Shown here in pieces: positions 51,886-61,114 of a stretch of 64,000 nt of DNA; the first letter of the stretch is position 1, and the number at the start of each line of letters is the position of its first letter. The DNA comes from Histomonas meleagridis (Eukaryota; Parabasalia; Tritrichomonadida; Dientamoebidae). The notes beneath the pieces were generated by a model. That model did not search any database. It worked only from the letters and a program-made list of their open reading frames with translations, and was not told the DNA's origin. Location of the stretch: the NCBI GenBank assembly GCA_020186115.1, contig WSYJ01000092.1:594001-658000 (forward strand). The letters are read 5' to 3'. The position numbers and the translations under genes were made by a program.

Positions 51886-52713
51886 TTATATCAAATTCAG
51901 AATGCACTTTGCTAACCCATCGTGATCATTGTCGTCGTGTGTTGTGATCAGTGCTGCTTTTTTTAATTCTTCACATGCATTTACCATTGCGATTCCAACG
52001 CCAGCAGCTTCTATCATTGAAAGATCATTTAGTGCGTCGCCAGCAGCGATTGAGTTCATTCGATCAATTTGTAGAATTTCGTTTAATTTGGTAACTGCAT
52101 TCCCTTTGCCAGATGCAGAAGGGAAAACTTCGAGGTAGTATGGATTGGAGTACGTCATAGAAATGTTCTCTTTGTTGCACCAATCAAGAAGTGACTTCCT
52201 TAAGTTTTCGAGTCTTTCTGGATTCTTCGTATCAATCGCTATACACTTACAAGGGCCTTCTTTTAAGACATCAGTAACATTTTCACTAATTATTACAGGA
52301 GTAGTGATCACTCGTTTGTAATAATGCAATTCTTCATCATCAGATGATGAAACAATATTTGTATCACTGTATGTGTGACAATGAATTCCATGGATTTTTG
52401 CTTCCTCCATAATATGGTGAGTTTGTTCTAGAGTAAGGCTAACACGATAAATTGTTTGATTTGTATCGCACTCATAAATTTGGCCTCCATTGTAGCCAAT
52501 AAGATACATTCCTGGATATAAAAGTCCAAGTGATTTTCTTACTTCTTTGATACTATTGATATCACGACCTGAAGATAAAACAAGTTTATTCCCAGCTTTG
52601 TTCCATAAATCAAAAATTTCTTTTGTGTAATTGGAAATTTGCTTTTGGCTATTGAGAAGTGTACCATCTAAATCAGTATATAAAATTTTTATTACTTTTT
52701 CTCCTTTCATCAT
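51886..52713 (-). CDS. Cof-type HAD-IIB sugar/nucleotide phosphatase
   Basis: 275 residues. Motif I is YTDLDGTLL with both aspartates, motif II is LSSGRD, motif III is the Lys of SGKGNAV, and motif IV is GDALNDLSMI; a C2-type cap lies between. This is the layout of bacterial Cof/YbjI/YidA-like phosphatases, which act on sugar phosphates, pyridoxal phosphate and flavin nucleotides. Substrate unknown. The family is far more common in bacteria, so lateral transfer into parabasalids is likely. Two adjacent ATG codons begin the frame; either could be used. The gene is head-to-head with eS26, with 95 bases between. Confidence 0.9.
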   Translation of the reverse strand: MMKGEKVIKILYTDLDGTLLNSQKQISNYTKEIFDLWNKAGNKLVLSSGRDINSIKEVRKSLGLLYPGMYLIGYNGGQIYECDTNQTIYRVSLTLEQTHHIMEEAKIHGIHCHTYSDTNIVSSSDDEELHYYKRVITTPVIISENVTDVLKEGPCKCIAIDTKNPERLENLRKSLLDWCNKENISMTYSNPYYLEVFPSASGKGNAVTKLNEILQIDRMNSIAAGDALNDLSMIEAAGVGIAMVNACEELKKAALITTHDDNDHDGLAKCILNLI

Positions 52714-52752
52714 GGGCGGTTATTTGTAATAACGATTAAATATAATTCAAAT

Positions 52753-52763
52753 CAAACCGTTTG
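52753..52763. promoter_or_regulatory. CAAACCGTTTG site in divergent promoter
   Basis: Inverted repeat CAAAC/GTTTG around a single C, in the 95-base gap between the HAD phosphatase and eS26. It has the same AAACCGTTT centre as the palindrome at 13030-13050. Confidence 0.45.
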
Positions 52764-52797
52764 GTCATCCTTCGTGTATTGACTAACTGTGTTCGAA

Positions 52798-52802
52798 CCT
52801 TT
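52798..52802 (+). promoter_or_regulatory. M5-like CCTTT element at eS26
   Basis: CCTTTTCCCAA lies directly before the eS26 ATG. In Trichomonas a CCTTT motif (M5) has been described that sits at the transcription start in place of Inr. No TCAYTTT match is present here, which fits that replacement. Confidence 0.45.
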
Positions 52803-52808
52803 TCCCAA

Positions 52809-53156
52809 ATGCCCCAAAAGAGAAGGAATTGTGGTCGCTCTAAGATGAATGCTGGTCGCAAAAAGATTGTTAACTGCATGAACTGCGGTCGTATGGTCCC
52901 ACGCGATAAGGCCATTAAGCGTTTCATGACTAAAAATATGGTTGATAGTTCATCTGCAAAAGATGTTATGGATGCATCAATCTACAAGGAATACGAATTC
53001 CCAAAGACATACCAAAAGTGCTTCTACTGCGTTTCGTGCGCTTGCCATCGTCGTATTGTTCGCGTTCGTAATGCAAACCTTCGTCATGTTCGTGTTCCAT
53101 TTTTCTTAAAACAGCAACGCGAACGCGCAGAAGCCCGTAGTCAAAAGCCAGAGTAA
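52809..53156 (+). CDS. RPS26: 40S ribosomal protein eS26
   Basis: 115 residues beginning MPQKRRNCGRSK; the frame opens upstream but that extension is not conserved in eS26. The zinc-binding cysteines CMNCGR and CFYCVSC are present, followed by the basic HRRIVRVR and a carboxyl tail. eS26 sits near the mRNA exit channel of the small subunit. GC-richer codons indicate high expression. Confidence 0.97.
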   Translation: MPQKRRNCGRSKMNAGRKKIVNCMNCGRMVPRDKAIKRFMTKNMVDSSSAKDVMDASIYKEYEFPKTYQKCFYCVSCACHRRIVRVRNANLRHVRVPFFLKQQRERAEARSQKPE

Positions 53157-53583
53157 ATTCAATTATTTGATACAAATTATATTTTTTTTTAAGATGCTTT
53201 TATAAACAATATGTGAACCACCCTATGGTTGATTATAATCACTTATGAAATATAATCTCATAAAGGTGGTTGATATTCAAAAAATATATTAAATCCATAT
53301 ATTAAATATTTACATAGAAATTCATATTTAATTTGGTAAGTTTTGATATTATATCTGTTTTATGTGCTTCCAAGTAAGTCAAAGTCAATAAGTCATTTGC
53401 TTATGCATGTAACTTTTGTAAAATGGAAATTGAATTATTTAGTTTTCTGAATGATTATGAAACTTTACTATAGATTTTTCTCATGATGTTTTAATATGAA
53501 ACTGATTTCTTTTCCTAAATGGATTTTTGAAAAATAATGATATTTAATAATAGATATTTTATAAAAATATTAAATGATTTCTA
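53157..53583. other. Convergent gap with a possible stem-loop
   Basis: Between eS26 and the ankyrin/UBR gene 3' ends. At 53216-53271 AACCACC pairs with GGTGGTT, and inside it GATTATA pairs with TATAATC, giving a two-part hairpin downstream of eS26. It may be an mRNA 3' structure or chance. Confidence 0.3.
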
Positions 53584-54090
53584 TTATTTGTTTTGCATTA
53601 ATTTACATTGCACAAGGCATTCACCTGCGCCACAATCACAAAAGAAACCTCCACTTCCTGGTCTATTAACCACTTCTAACAGAAAATGTCCCTTATGACA
53701 AACCTTTGCGCATTCCTCGCATACGCCATAAGGTGGAAGAATTTTACATGTTTCACATAAGTAATATCTCTGGTGATATGCAAAGTTCCTACCTGTTTGT
53801 TCATAAGTACAATGTCCAGGTATTATTTTAACTCCATTTATTCTCATATTATTTCTTAAATTATTCATTCCATTATTATTTTGTGGTGGATTACTTACTT
53901 CATCAATTTTTTGATGATCATATTCAATTCCATCAGCGTTCGAAAGTAATTCAACAACTCCTTTACGTAAATTTTTGGCTGCAAGAAGAATTGCTGTCAT
54001 TTCATCATTATTTTTTGCATTAATATCTATTCCCTTTTGTTCAAGAAATATTTGTACTATATTTGTACCACCTCTTTCAGAAGCTATCAT
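53584..54090 (-). CDS. Ankyrin plus UBR-box carboxyl end
   Basis: About 168 codons. It opens within an ankyrin repeat (ALMIASERGGTNIVQIFLEQKGIDIN) and continues with a second, AILLAAKNLRKGVVELLS, this time without a spacer. After a linker with many Asn comes a UBR-box-like zinc domain: CTYEQTGRNFAYHQRYYLC, ETC, GVCEECAKVCHKGH, then GGFFCDCGAGEC. UBR boxes bind destabilising amino-terminal residues in N-degron ubiquitin ligases. The ORF begins at an internal Met because the upstream spacer has a stop; I read it as the 3' end of the larger DUF3447-ankyrin gene that begins at 57492. No RING is seen. Confidence 0.7.
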   Translation of the reverse strand: MIASERGGTNIVQIFLEQKGIDINAKNNDEMTAILLAAKNLRKGVVELLSNADGIEYDHQKIDEVSNPPQNNNGMNNLRNNMRINGVKIIPGHCTYEQTGRNFAYHQRYYLCETCKILPPYGVCEECAKVCHKGHFLLEVVNRPGSGGFFCDCGAGECLVQCKLMQNK

Positions 54091-56200
54091 AAGTGCTGTA
54101 TTAAATAATTTAAGTTATTTCCAAATATTATTTTGAATCATAATAATATTATAATAAATAAGTAATAAATTAAGTAAATATCTTTAGCATTAATATCAAT
54201 TCCTTTTTGTTCAAGAAGTAATTTGATTAAATTTATTTGACCTGTATATGTAGCTCTTATAAGTGAAGTTTCAAATGATTTGAATAATTTCCAAATTTTG
54301 TTTTTAAATATTAAAATATTAAAATAAACTTTTAATATATGAATCAAATATTCCTAACATTAATATCAAATCCTCCATGTTCAATGAATAATTTAACTAA
54401 TTCCATGAAATTGTTTGTAGCTGCAATCATAAAGGCTGTATAAAACAACATAAATAAATTCCAAATATTATTTTGTAATTTCAAAAGATTAAATTAAATA
54501 TCAAATAAAACAAAATAATATTTTGTGTATCAATTTCAAGTTCTTTCTTCTCAAATAGTAACTTAACTATTTCTACATGTTCATAACGTGTTGCGCACAT
54601 AAGTGCTGTCCAAAATAATTTAAATAATTTCTAAATATTATTTTGAAATATCAAATTATTAAAATAAATTCTAAATAAAACAAATAAATATCTTTAACAT
54701 TAATATCAATTCCTTCTTGATCAAGAAGTAATTTAACTATTTCTAGATGACCATTTCTACATGCATTTATTAATCCTGTATCGAATATTTTAAATAATTT
54801 CCAAATATTATTTTGAAATATCAAATTATTAAAATAAATTCTAAATAAAACAAATAAATATCTTTAACATTAATATCAATTCCTTCTTGTTCTAGAAGTA
54901 ATTTAACTATTTCTGTATGACCATTTTCAGATGCATACATAAGTGCTGTTTGAAATAATTTAAATAATTTCCAAATTTTATTTTGAAATATCAAATTATT
55001 AAAATAAATATTAAATATAACAAATAAATATCTTTGGCATTAACATCAATTCCTTTTATTTCAAGAAGTAATTTTATAATTTCGGTGCTTCCATTTTTTG
55101 CAGCCATTATAAATGGTGATATAAATATTTAAAATAAATTCCAAAAGTTATTATATAAGATAAAATTATCAAAATAAACATTTACAGCATTAATATCAAT
55201 TCCTTTTTGTTTAAGTAATAACTTAACGACTTCAAAATGATTATTTGCAGATGCTAATAAAAGTGCTGTCCATAATAATTTAAGTAAATTCCAAATATTG
55301 TTTTGAAATACCAAATAAAAAATACAATTTTTAAATAAAATATAATAATATCTCGAGCATTAATATCAAAACCATTTTGTTCAAGAAGGAATTTGACGAT
55401 TTCTGTATGACCACTTCTTGCTGCTAACATGAATGCTGAACAAAATAATTTGAAAAAATTCCAAAAATTGTTTTGAAACATTAAATAATTGGAACAATTA
55501 TTATATTAAACATAAAAAAATTTGTATCACTGAGATCAAATTTCCCAATTTCTAAAAGTAATTTAGCTATTTCTATATTACCATTTCTATTTGCTAATAA
55601 ATATGCTGTATCAAATAACTTTAACAAATTCCAAATATTAATTTTAAACACCAAAACAGTAAAATAAAATTTAAATGAAATTGTAAAATATTTTTAGCAT
55701 AAATATCAATTCCATCTTGTTTAAGAAGTAATTTAACAATATCAATATAATCATTTTCAGATGCTTTCATTAAAGCATTAAAAAATAATTTGAACGAATT
55801 CTAAATTTTAATTTAAAACATCAAATTATTAAAACAAATTTTAAATAAAACAAATAAATATTTTTAGCATTAATATCAATTCCTTTTTGTTCAAGAAGTA
55901 ATTTAACTATTTCTGTATGACCATTTTCAGATGCTAAAATTAATGCTGTATTAAATAATATAAATAATTTTCAAATATTAATTAAAAACTCTAAATTATC
56001 ATAATAAAGATAAAATAAAAAGAATTAATACCTTTTTCATTTATATTAATATCTTTTTGTTTAAGAAGTAATTTAACAATTTCGATGTTACCTTTTTCAG
56101 ATGCAATTAAAAGTGCAATTTGAAAATGTTTAAGAAATTCCCAAAAATTAATGAAAAACATCAAATTACCGAAATAAATATTAAATAAAGAAAACAATCT
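54091..56200 (-). repeat. 170-bp ankyrin unit array, about 13 units
   Basis: The plus-strand phrase TAATATCAATTCC (coding GIDIN on the minus strand) recurs at 54191, 54361, 54701, 54871, 55041, 55191, 55361, 55701 and 55871, with diverged copies in between, always 170 bases apart except one 150-base step. Each unit reads TALMxASENGHTEIVKLLLEQ-GIDINAKD, followed by a spacer starting near ATATTTATTTG and ending TTTGGAAATTATTTAAATTATTT. 170 is not a multiple of three, so a simple in-frame ankyrin expansion is excluded. Confidence 0.85.
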
Positions 56201-57492
56201 TTAGCATTTATATCAATTCCTTTTTGTTTTAGCATATATTCTATAAGTTCATTATTTCCAGATTGAGAAGAATATATTAAAATATCTTTTGAAGGCTGAT
56301 TTTTTTGAAGGAAATGTTTAATAAGATATAAATTTCCTATTTTAGCGATATCATTAATAATATCTTTATTCGGTTTATCGAATCCTTTTTCTTCTAAAAA
56401 CGAAAGAATTTCATAATTCCCACTAAAACTACAAGCTCTAATTAATTGATTAATTTTATCACTTTCTAAATCTGGTTCATCTTCATTAACGAAAACATTA
56501 CGATATAAATCAAATTGATTTCCTATATTAAATACTTTTTTTCGTGGCCTATTTAGTTTTTTATTTTTTGCTTTTTTATCGAGTTCTTCCAAATTATTTT
56601 CATAGATATAACGAAAAATTTCGTTATTATGGAATTTAATTGCTGTTTCATAAGCGCCTTCAAAAGAAGAGTTATTTTGTGCACATAAATGAATAATTTC
56701 TAAGTTTCCACCTGCAACAGCATATTTACCTGTTTCATTTATTTTTGCATCATTTAATAATAAGAACTTGAAGCATTTAATTGCCCCGAAAAATGCAGCA
56801 AAATCAATTAACGAAATATTGTCTTGATTAATAAATGAACATCTTTCATAAAGTGATGGTTTAATAAGTTGATTATAATCAAAATTTGTTTCCGATGATA
56901 TTTCTTGAAGTTTTTCGATTTCATCATTTCGAATTATTTTGGAGATTTCGTTCGGATTAACTCCTTCTGCTATTAATTTCTTATGAAGTTCAAAATCATT
57001 GTTTGATAGCTTGTCGTAATTGTTAATGATTTTTATTGAAAATTGACAATTTACAATGTTTTTTACGTATTGATTCGCTTTATAATGCATAAAGTAATTC
57101 GAATTAATATCTTTTGCAACATCCGAATTAATTAACTTCTTATTGATCATCTTCTCAATAAGATAATATGCTTCTTGTATGTTGATTTCAGAGATATATT
57201 TGGTAAAAATTTTCATGATTTTTGGATTATCTTTATTAAGTTCTTTTTCTTTTTCTTGTAATGTGTGTAAATAACGTAAATATATATCACAATCATTCTT
57301 TAGTGAATAAAATGCCGAGAAAACATAAGTACTTATCATGATATTAAAGGTATATGGAAATTTTGTATCAAATAAATTCATTGTATTTTGTATTGATAAA
57401 TCAAAATTTTCTTCGTTTAAGCTAAATATTAATTGCTTGAGATCATTTAATTTTTGCATATCTGCATATTCATTTAATGTAGAATTTTCCAT
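56161..57492 (-). CDS. DUF3447 protein with first ankyrin repeat (amino part)
   Basis: About 443 residues from the ATG at 57492 (MENSTLNEYADM). Helical amino domain, then the DUF3447 core with ANxISKIIRNDEIEKLQEIS-type sequence, YERCSFINQDNISLIDFAAFFGAIKCFKFLLLN, YAVAGGNLEIIHLCAQNNSSF and AIKFHNNEIFRYIYEN. It ends with an ankyrin repeat (DILIYSSQSGNNELIEYMLKQKGIDINAKD) and then runs into spacer sequence and a stop. DUF3447 with ankyrins is a hallmark family of trichomonads; function unknown, perhaps protein binding. The start is supported by AAACGGTCATTCTTA about 30 bases upstream. The open frame upstream to 57567 is probably leader. Confidence 0.8.
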   Translation of the reverse strand: MENSTLNEYADMQKLNDLKQLIFSLNEENFDLSIQNTMNLFDTKFPYTFNIMISTYVFSAFYSLKNDCDIYLRYLHTLQEKEKELNKDNPKIMKIFTKYISEINIQEAYYLIEKMINKKLINSDVAKDINSNYFMHYKANQYVKNIVNCQFSIKIINNYDKLSNNDFELHKKLIAEGVNPNEISKIIRNDEIEKLQEISSETNFDYNQLIKPSLYERCSFINQDNISLIDFAAFFGAIKCFKFLLLNDAKINETGKYAVAGGNLEIIHLCAQNNSSFEGAYETAIKFHNNEIFRYIYENNLEELDKKAKNKKLNRPRKKVFNIGNQFDLYRNVFVNEDEPDLESDKINQLIRACSFSGNYEILSFLEEKGFDKPNKDIINDIAKIGNLYLIKHFLQKNQPSKDILIYSSQSGNNELIEYMLKQKGIDINAKDCFLYLIFISVI

Positions 57493-58353
57493 TTGCTTGA
57501 CAAAAAAAAATAAGAATGACCGTTTATAAATTCTGAATTGGCAAAAAATCGGTAAAATTTGCCGCATAAAAAATGGTAAATATTTGTGTCAAAACAACAT
57601 TAAACTAATTAATTCTATATCCGAAATTTAATTTCTAATGCTTGTTGTAAATATCAAGCAAGAAAATATGAACATTATAAGGAAATTAAAAGTAATTACT
57701 GCACAAAAATTTCAAATAATAAAATAAAAAAACAAACATTATAAAAGCCTTCCTTCTTGTATAAATGTGGTATGCTTTATTTAATATATTTAAATCTATA
57801 AGTCATTTAAATGCAATAGATCAAGATGCCACTTTTCGAATAAAACCAATTCATATGAATCAGATATCCAATGTTAATGTGAGTATATAATGGGCTCAAA
57901 GAAGACTCGTTTCTGTAGTTCGAAAGGTGTCTCAATAAATTTTTTTTCAATTTTGTAAGCCCAAAATTTTTTGGCCTAAACATTTTACAACACTTGCAAG
58001 TTGCAACAAATAAACTTTGGGTTAAAAAGCATTGAGTTAATGAAAAACATGAAAATTTTCCAAAAATTAAATAAAATGATTTTGCCATTTCTCCACTTTT
58101 TATATTAAACATGATCGTTCATGAAAAATTCCCTTGACAATCTTTCTTTATCTTCATTGATGATATTTTTATATTTCACACTTTTAGAATTGATTTTAAT
58201 CTTTTTGCGAAAGTGGTTGATTATCACTTGCTATAAAAATTTTATTGTTTGCAAGTTGTCCGACCATATTTCATCAGAACTTTCGAACGGATATCTATCA
58301 AAATTGAATATCAATTCAATTTTCTAATAAGATCGGCCGGTACTCAAAAACAA
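57493..58353. other. Divergent gap, doubtful 101-codon frame
   Basis: Between the DUF3447 gene and flavodoxin. TTATAAACGGTCATTC (minus strand, near 57518-57533) joins an AACGG core and an Inr-like TCATTC. A minus-strand frame of 101 codons at 57807-58112 is cysteine- and phenylalanine-rich without a domain; I do not call it. Confidence 0.45.
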
Positions 58354-58362
58354 TCATTTTTT
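58354..58362 (+). promoter_or_regulatory. Inr-like element TCATTTTTT of flavodoxin
   Basis: TCATTTTTT lies a few bases before the ATG at 58366 and selects this start over the longer open frame from 58249. Confidence 0.5.
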
Positions 58363-58365
58363 TTC

Positions 58366-58941
58366 ATGCTGCTGTGCTTTTTAGCCACTCTTTCACTTGA
58401 AGAATCCCCTTTCAAAGACAAAAATGTTCTTGTTGCTTATTATTCAAGAACTGGACACACAAAAGACATTGCCGAAATAATCAAAAAGGAAACAAATGCC
58501 GACATTTTCGAAATAAAGACCACAGAAAAGGATAAATATTCTGATAATTACTTTGTTTCTGTTTGGCAATCTACTAAACATATTATAACAGGTTTTCTTC
58601 CTGAACTTTCAACATCAATTGATACCAAAAAATACGATGTTATCTTTGTTGGAACTCCAGTTTGGTGCTGGACTGCTTCTAGGCCTGTTGCTTCATGGAT
58701 TAAACAACAAGATACAAATGGAAAAATAATTATTCCATTTGCTTCACTTGGTTCATCTGGTTTCGACGGTGCTGTTAAAGCAATGAAGAAGCTTGCGCCA
58801 GGTGCTACATTCGTTGATGGATTCAAATCTATTGAAAAGCGTCCATATCCAAATCTTGAAAAGGCAATTTCAGATTGGATTTCTAATATCAATGTATCTG
58901 AAAGCGAAAAGCCAGCGGGTAATGACAGTAAAGAATTATAA
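58366..58941 (+). CDS. Flavodoxin-like protein with signal peptide
   Basis: 191 residues. The amino end MLLCFLATLSLEES looks like a short cleavable signal peptide. A flavodoxin fold follows: NVLVAYYSRTGHTKDIAEII carries the FMN phosphate loop, YDVIFVGTPVWCWTASRPV the second FMN-binding loop with an aromatic residue, and PFASLGSSGFDGAVKAMKKL the third. This is the long-known Flavodoxin_4-type family common in bacteria. The frame is open upstream to 58249 but the Inr-like site and signal peptide favour 58366. A secreted or ER-lumen flavodoxin is unusual; electron donor and role are unknown. Confidence 0.87.
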   Translation: MLLCFLATLSLEESPFKDKNVLVAYYSRTGHTKDIAEIIKKETNADIFEIKTTEKDKYSDNYFVSVWQSTKHIITGFLPELSTSIDTKKYDVIFVGTPVWCWTASRPVASWIKQQDTNGKIIIPFASLGSSGFDGAVKAMKKLAPGATFVDGFKSIEKRPYPNLEKAISDWISNINVSESEKPAGNDSKEL

Positions 58942-59210
58942 ACCAATCTTTAAATAAAAACGAGCAAATTGATTCTAATTTTCAAAACTTCAAATAAAAA
59001 TTTAAAATTTGTTTAACATTTTTTATATGTTATGCTTGGAATTTTAAAGAAAAGGTATCTTAAAAAATGAAATCTACAAAAAATAATCATTTATGAACAA
59101 ATTTGATGAATTATTCCCTTGTTGGAACCATAAAAAAAATTAAAACTTTATCCGAAGTAAAAAATAAAAGTTCTTAATGAAAGTATTTATTGATATAATT
59201 TATGTTTATT

Positions 59211-60779
59211 TTATATGAATATAAATTTTGTTTGCGCCCTTCTTCGAGAAGTCCTTTGCTTTTGGGCACTATTTTGAGCTGTTGCAATATAATTTTTACG
59301 AATTTTATCTGATCTTTTTCTACATTCTTGCTCAATAAACACAGTAAACATTTGAGTTTCCGAGAAATGTTTAATGAAGAACCTATCTTTCAGTTGGAAT
59401 TGTGACAAATATAATTCAACCATGAAAGCAGATTGAACATTTTTTATATTTGTATAATTTGACATTATACTTGAATAAATTGGATCTAATAGATCTTTAA
59501 CCCATAAATTTGTAGTTCTTATTAATATATTTAAATTAGTATCATCTGGTGATTTAACTTTCCATAAAGGATCGATTTCTTTAATATTATTTTGAAAATT
59601 AGGTATTTCAGGAAATGGAGCTTTATAATAAATTTTATCTTTGGATAAATCAACATAAATAAATCCATTAGTTATTACATTAACCATATTTGTAGTTACA
59701 CCAATTATTACCGGGTTTGGTGCATCTAATAAATCGATAAGAGATGGAGGAAGTATTGATATAGATGTAGATACCCATTTTAAAGGGCGAATTAAATAAT
59801 GAAGTGCTATAATGATTCGTGAAACTATTGTTCCATCTTTATGATACAAAACAATTGATTTCTCAAGACATAAAGCAGAAAATAATCGAACAAATGTTTT
59901 GGGTGATAAAAGCTTAACAAGCTCATATAAACATGTACGTGCTAACGAAAAACAACAATGTGATGAAATTGGTCGGGTCCATGAAAACATTGGATATGGT
60001 GCTTGATCAATAATAACTTTTTCATTCGGATCTGGTGGAAATTGGTTAATAGAAGCTTTTAAGATGTGTTTAAGTTTACGTCTGTGAGAAAGTGGCCATG
60101 ACAAATTTGAAGAATTGTTTTGATTGGCATTAAGTTGTTGTCCATTTTCTAAATACGATTCAATTAAACCAGAAACTTCAAGAAGTGCAATTCGATCACA
60201 TTCAATAATCCATTTAATAAGTAGCCTTGCATATTCTTCATATGAAAATTTGGTATGGATTGCAATACATATCTCAGTAAATGGAACATGTTTTGGATCA
60301 AATTTTGATAATAGTTGTTCAAACGTAAAGTGATGTGAAAGAGTTGGAAGAGTCATTGAGCATACAAGAAACTTCATACAAAACAAATATGGCGAATCTG
60401 ATTTTTCAATAAAATAAAGTGGATAAAATGAAGAATTAGTAGGTTCTTTTTCGGAATAGATTTCGGAAAGAATACTTGCAATTGTTGAGTAAGAGCGATA
60501 TATGACTTCTCTCTTGTTTGGGAAACAAAAAGGGATAAATACTTCAGCTTGTTCTTTACGTCTGCTGGATGAAAAAAGTAACCTTGGTTCTACATCGTCT
60601 GTTTCCCATGGATATGTTCCGTAAATATATATACCATCAATTAATTTTTGGAAAACTTCCGATGTCCTTGGTATAATTCTTTCTGCATCATTACCTTTCA
60701 TACCTTTTGCATTAGCAAAGCATTTTCTTTTGAATTCATTTTGTAAAGTAATATTGTCGAGACGTAAATTCTCAATCAT
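59211..60779 (-). CDS. DENN-domain protein (Rab GEF type)
   Basis: 522 residues. The upstream DENN part includes FIPFCFPN and YPLYFIEKSDSPYLFCMKFLV; the central DENN has LLSPKTFVRLFSALCLEKSIVLYHKDG, VSRIIIALHYLIRPLKWVSTSISILPPSLIDLLDAPNPVIIGV and then GFIYVDLSKDKI. The carboxyl end forms the down-stream dDENN helices (LYLSQFQ) and a basic tail. DENN proteins activate Rab GTPases by nucleotide exchange; the target Rab is not known. First ATG in frame chosen. No other domain is seen. Confidence 0.9.
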   Translation of the reverse strand: MIENLRLDNITLQNEFKRKCFANAKGMKGNDAERIIPRTSEVFQKLIDGIYIYGTYPWETDDVEPRLLFSSSRRKEQAEVFIPFCFPNKREVIYRSYSTIASILSEIYSEKEPTNSSFYPLYFIEKSDSPYLFCMKFLVCSMTLPTLSHHFTFEQLLSKFDPKHVPFTEICIAIHTKFSYEEYARLLIKWIIECDRIALLEVSGLIESYLENGQQLNANQNNSSNLSWPLSHRRKLKHILKASINQFPPDPNEKVIIDQAPYPMFSWTRPISSHCCFSLARTCLYELVKLLSPKTFVRLFSALCLEKSIVLYHKDGTIVSRIIIALHYLIRPLKWVSTSISILPPSLIDLLDAPNPVIIGVTTNMVNVITNGFIYVDLSKDKIYYKAPFPEIPNFQNNIKEIDPLWKVKSPDDTNLNILIRTTNLWVKDLLDPIYSSIMSNYTNIKNVQSAFMVELYLSQFQLKDRFFIKHFSETQMFTVFIEQECRKRSDKIRKNYIATAQNSAQKQRTSRRRAQTKFIFI

Positions 60780-61114
60780 TCAAGATTTTTGTTTTGAAAC
60801 GTATCTTTAACGTACAGAATTCTCAATCAAAAACCAGCCGATATATGTAAAGTATACAAAACCCGGATCATTTCACATATAGTTTATGGCTGGTGCTAAA
60901 ATCAGAATCGTTAAATAATTTATTATTTGCTCTCTAAGATATGCATACTTTATCAACATGAACAAAATTAATGATGAGAAAATAAAGTTTTAAATTTATT
61001 ACTCCATTGTAAAACATACGTTAAGGCCAAAATAATTAACATTGATTTTTTATTGTTCAGGAAACAAAAAATTTAATTCAAAAATATTAATAAATTAAAA
61101 TTCATAATTTATTT
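60780..61114. other. Intergenic, no gene
   Basis: Upstream of the DENN gene. AT-rich with CATACGTTAAGGCC near 61013. No feature. Confidence 0.5.

Larger units (their letters stand above)
53584..57492 (-). other. Composite DUF3447 - ankyrin array - UBR-box gene
   Basis: Read on the minus strand, three parts follow one another: a DUF3447 amino-terminal frame (57492-56161), about 13 ankyrin units on a 170-base period, and an ankyrin plus UBR-box end (54090-53584). The ankyrin coding blocks (about 90 bases each) are all free of stops and keep the family pattern, while the spacers of about 80 bases carry stops or shift frame. If the spacers were removed a single protein of about 950 residues would result. 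Spacers lack GT at the 5' side and some lack AG at the 3' side, so they are not ordinary introns. Options: a spliced gene with non-canonical signals, a set of truncated ORFs, or a pseudogene array. Confidence 0.6.

Noticed and set aside
54091-56200. Regular repeats of 170 bp as a CRISPR-like array or a satellite
   Set aside because: Eukaryotic context, repeats encode ankyrin blocks, and the spacers are themselves repeated.
54091-56200. Ordinary GT-AG introns in the ankyrin array
   Set aside because: No GT at the 5' side of spacers and no final AG in at least four units; the trichomonad GTAYGT and ACTAACACACAG signals are absent.
57807-58112. 101-codon minus-strand frame with several Cys
   Set aside because: No family pattern; likely chance.
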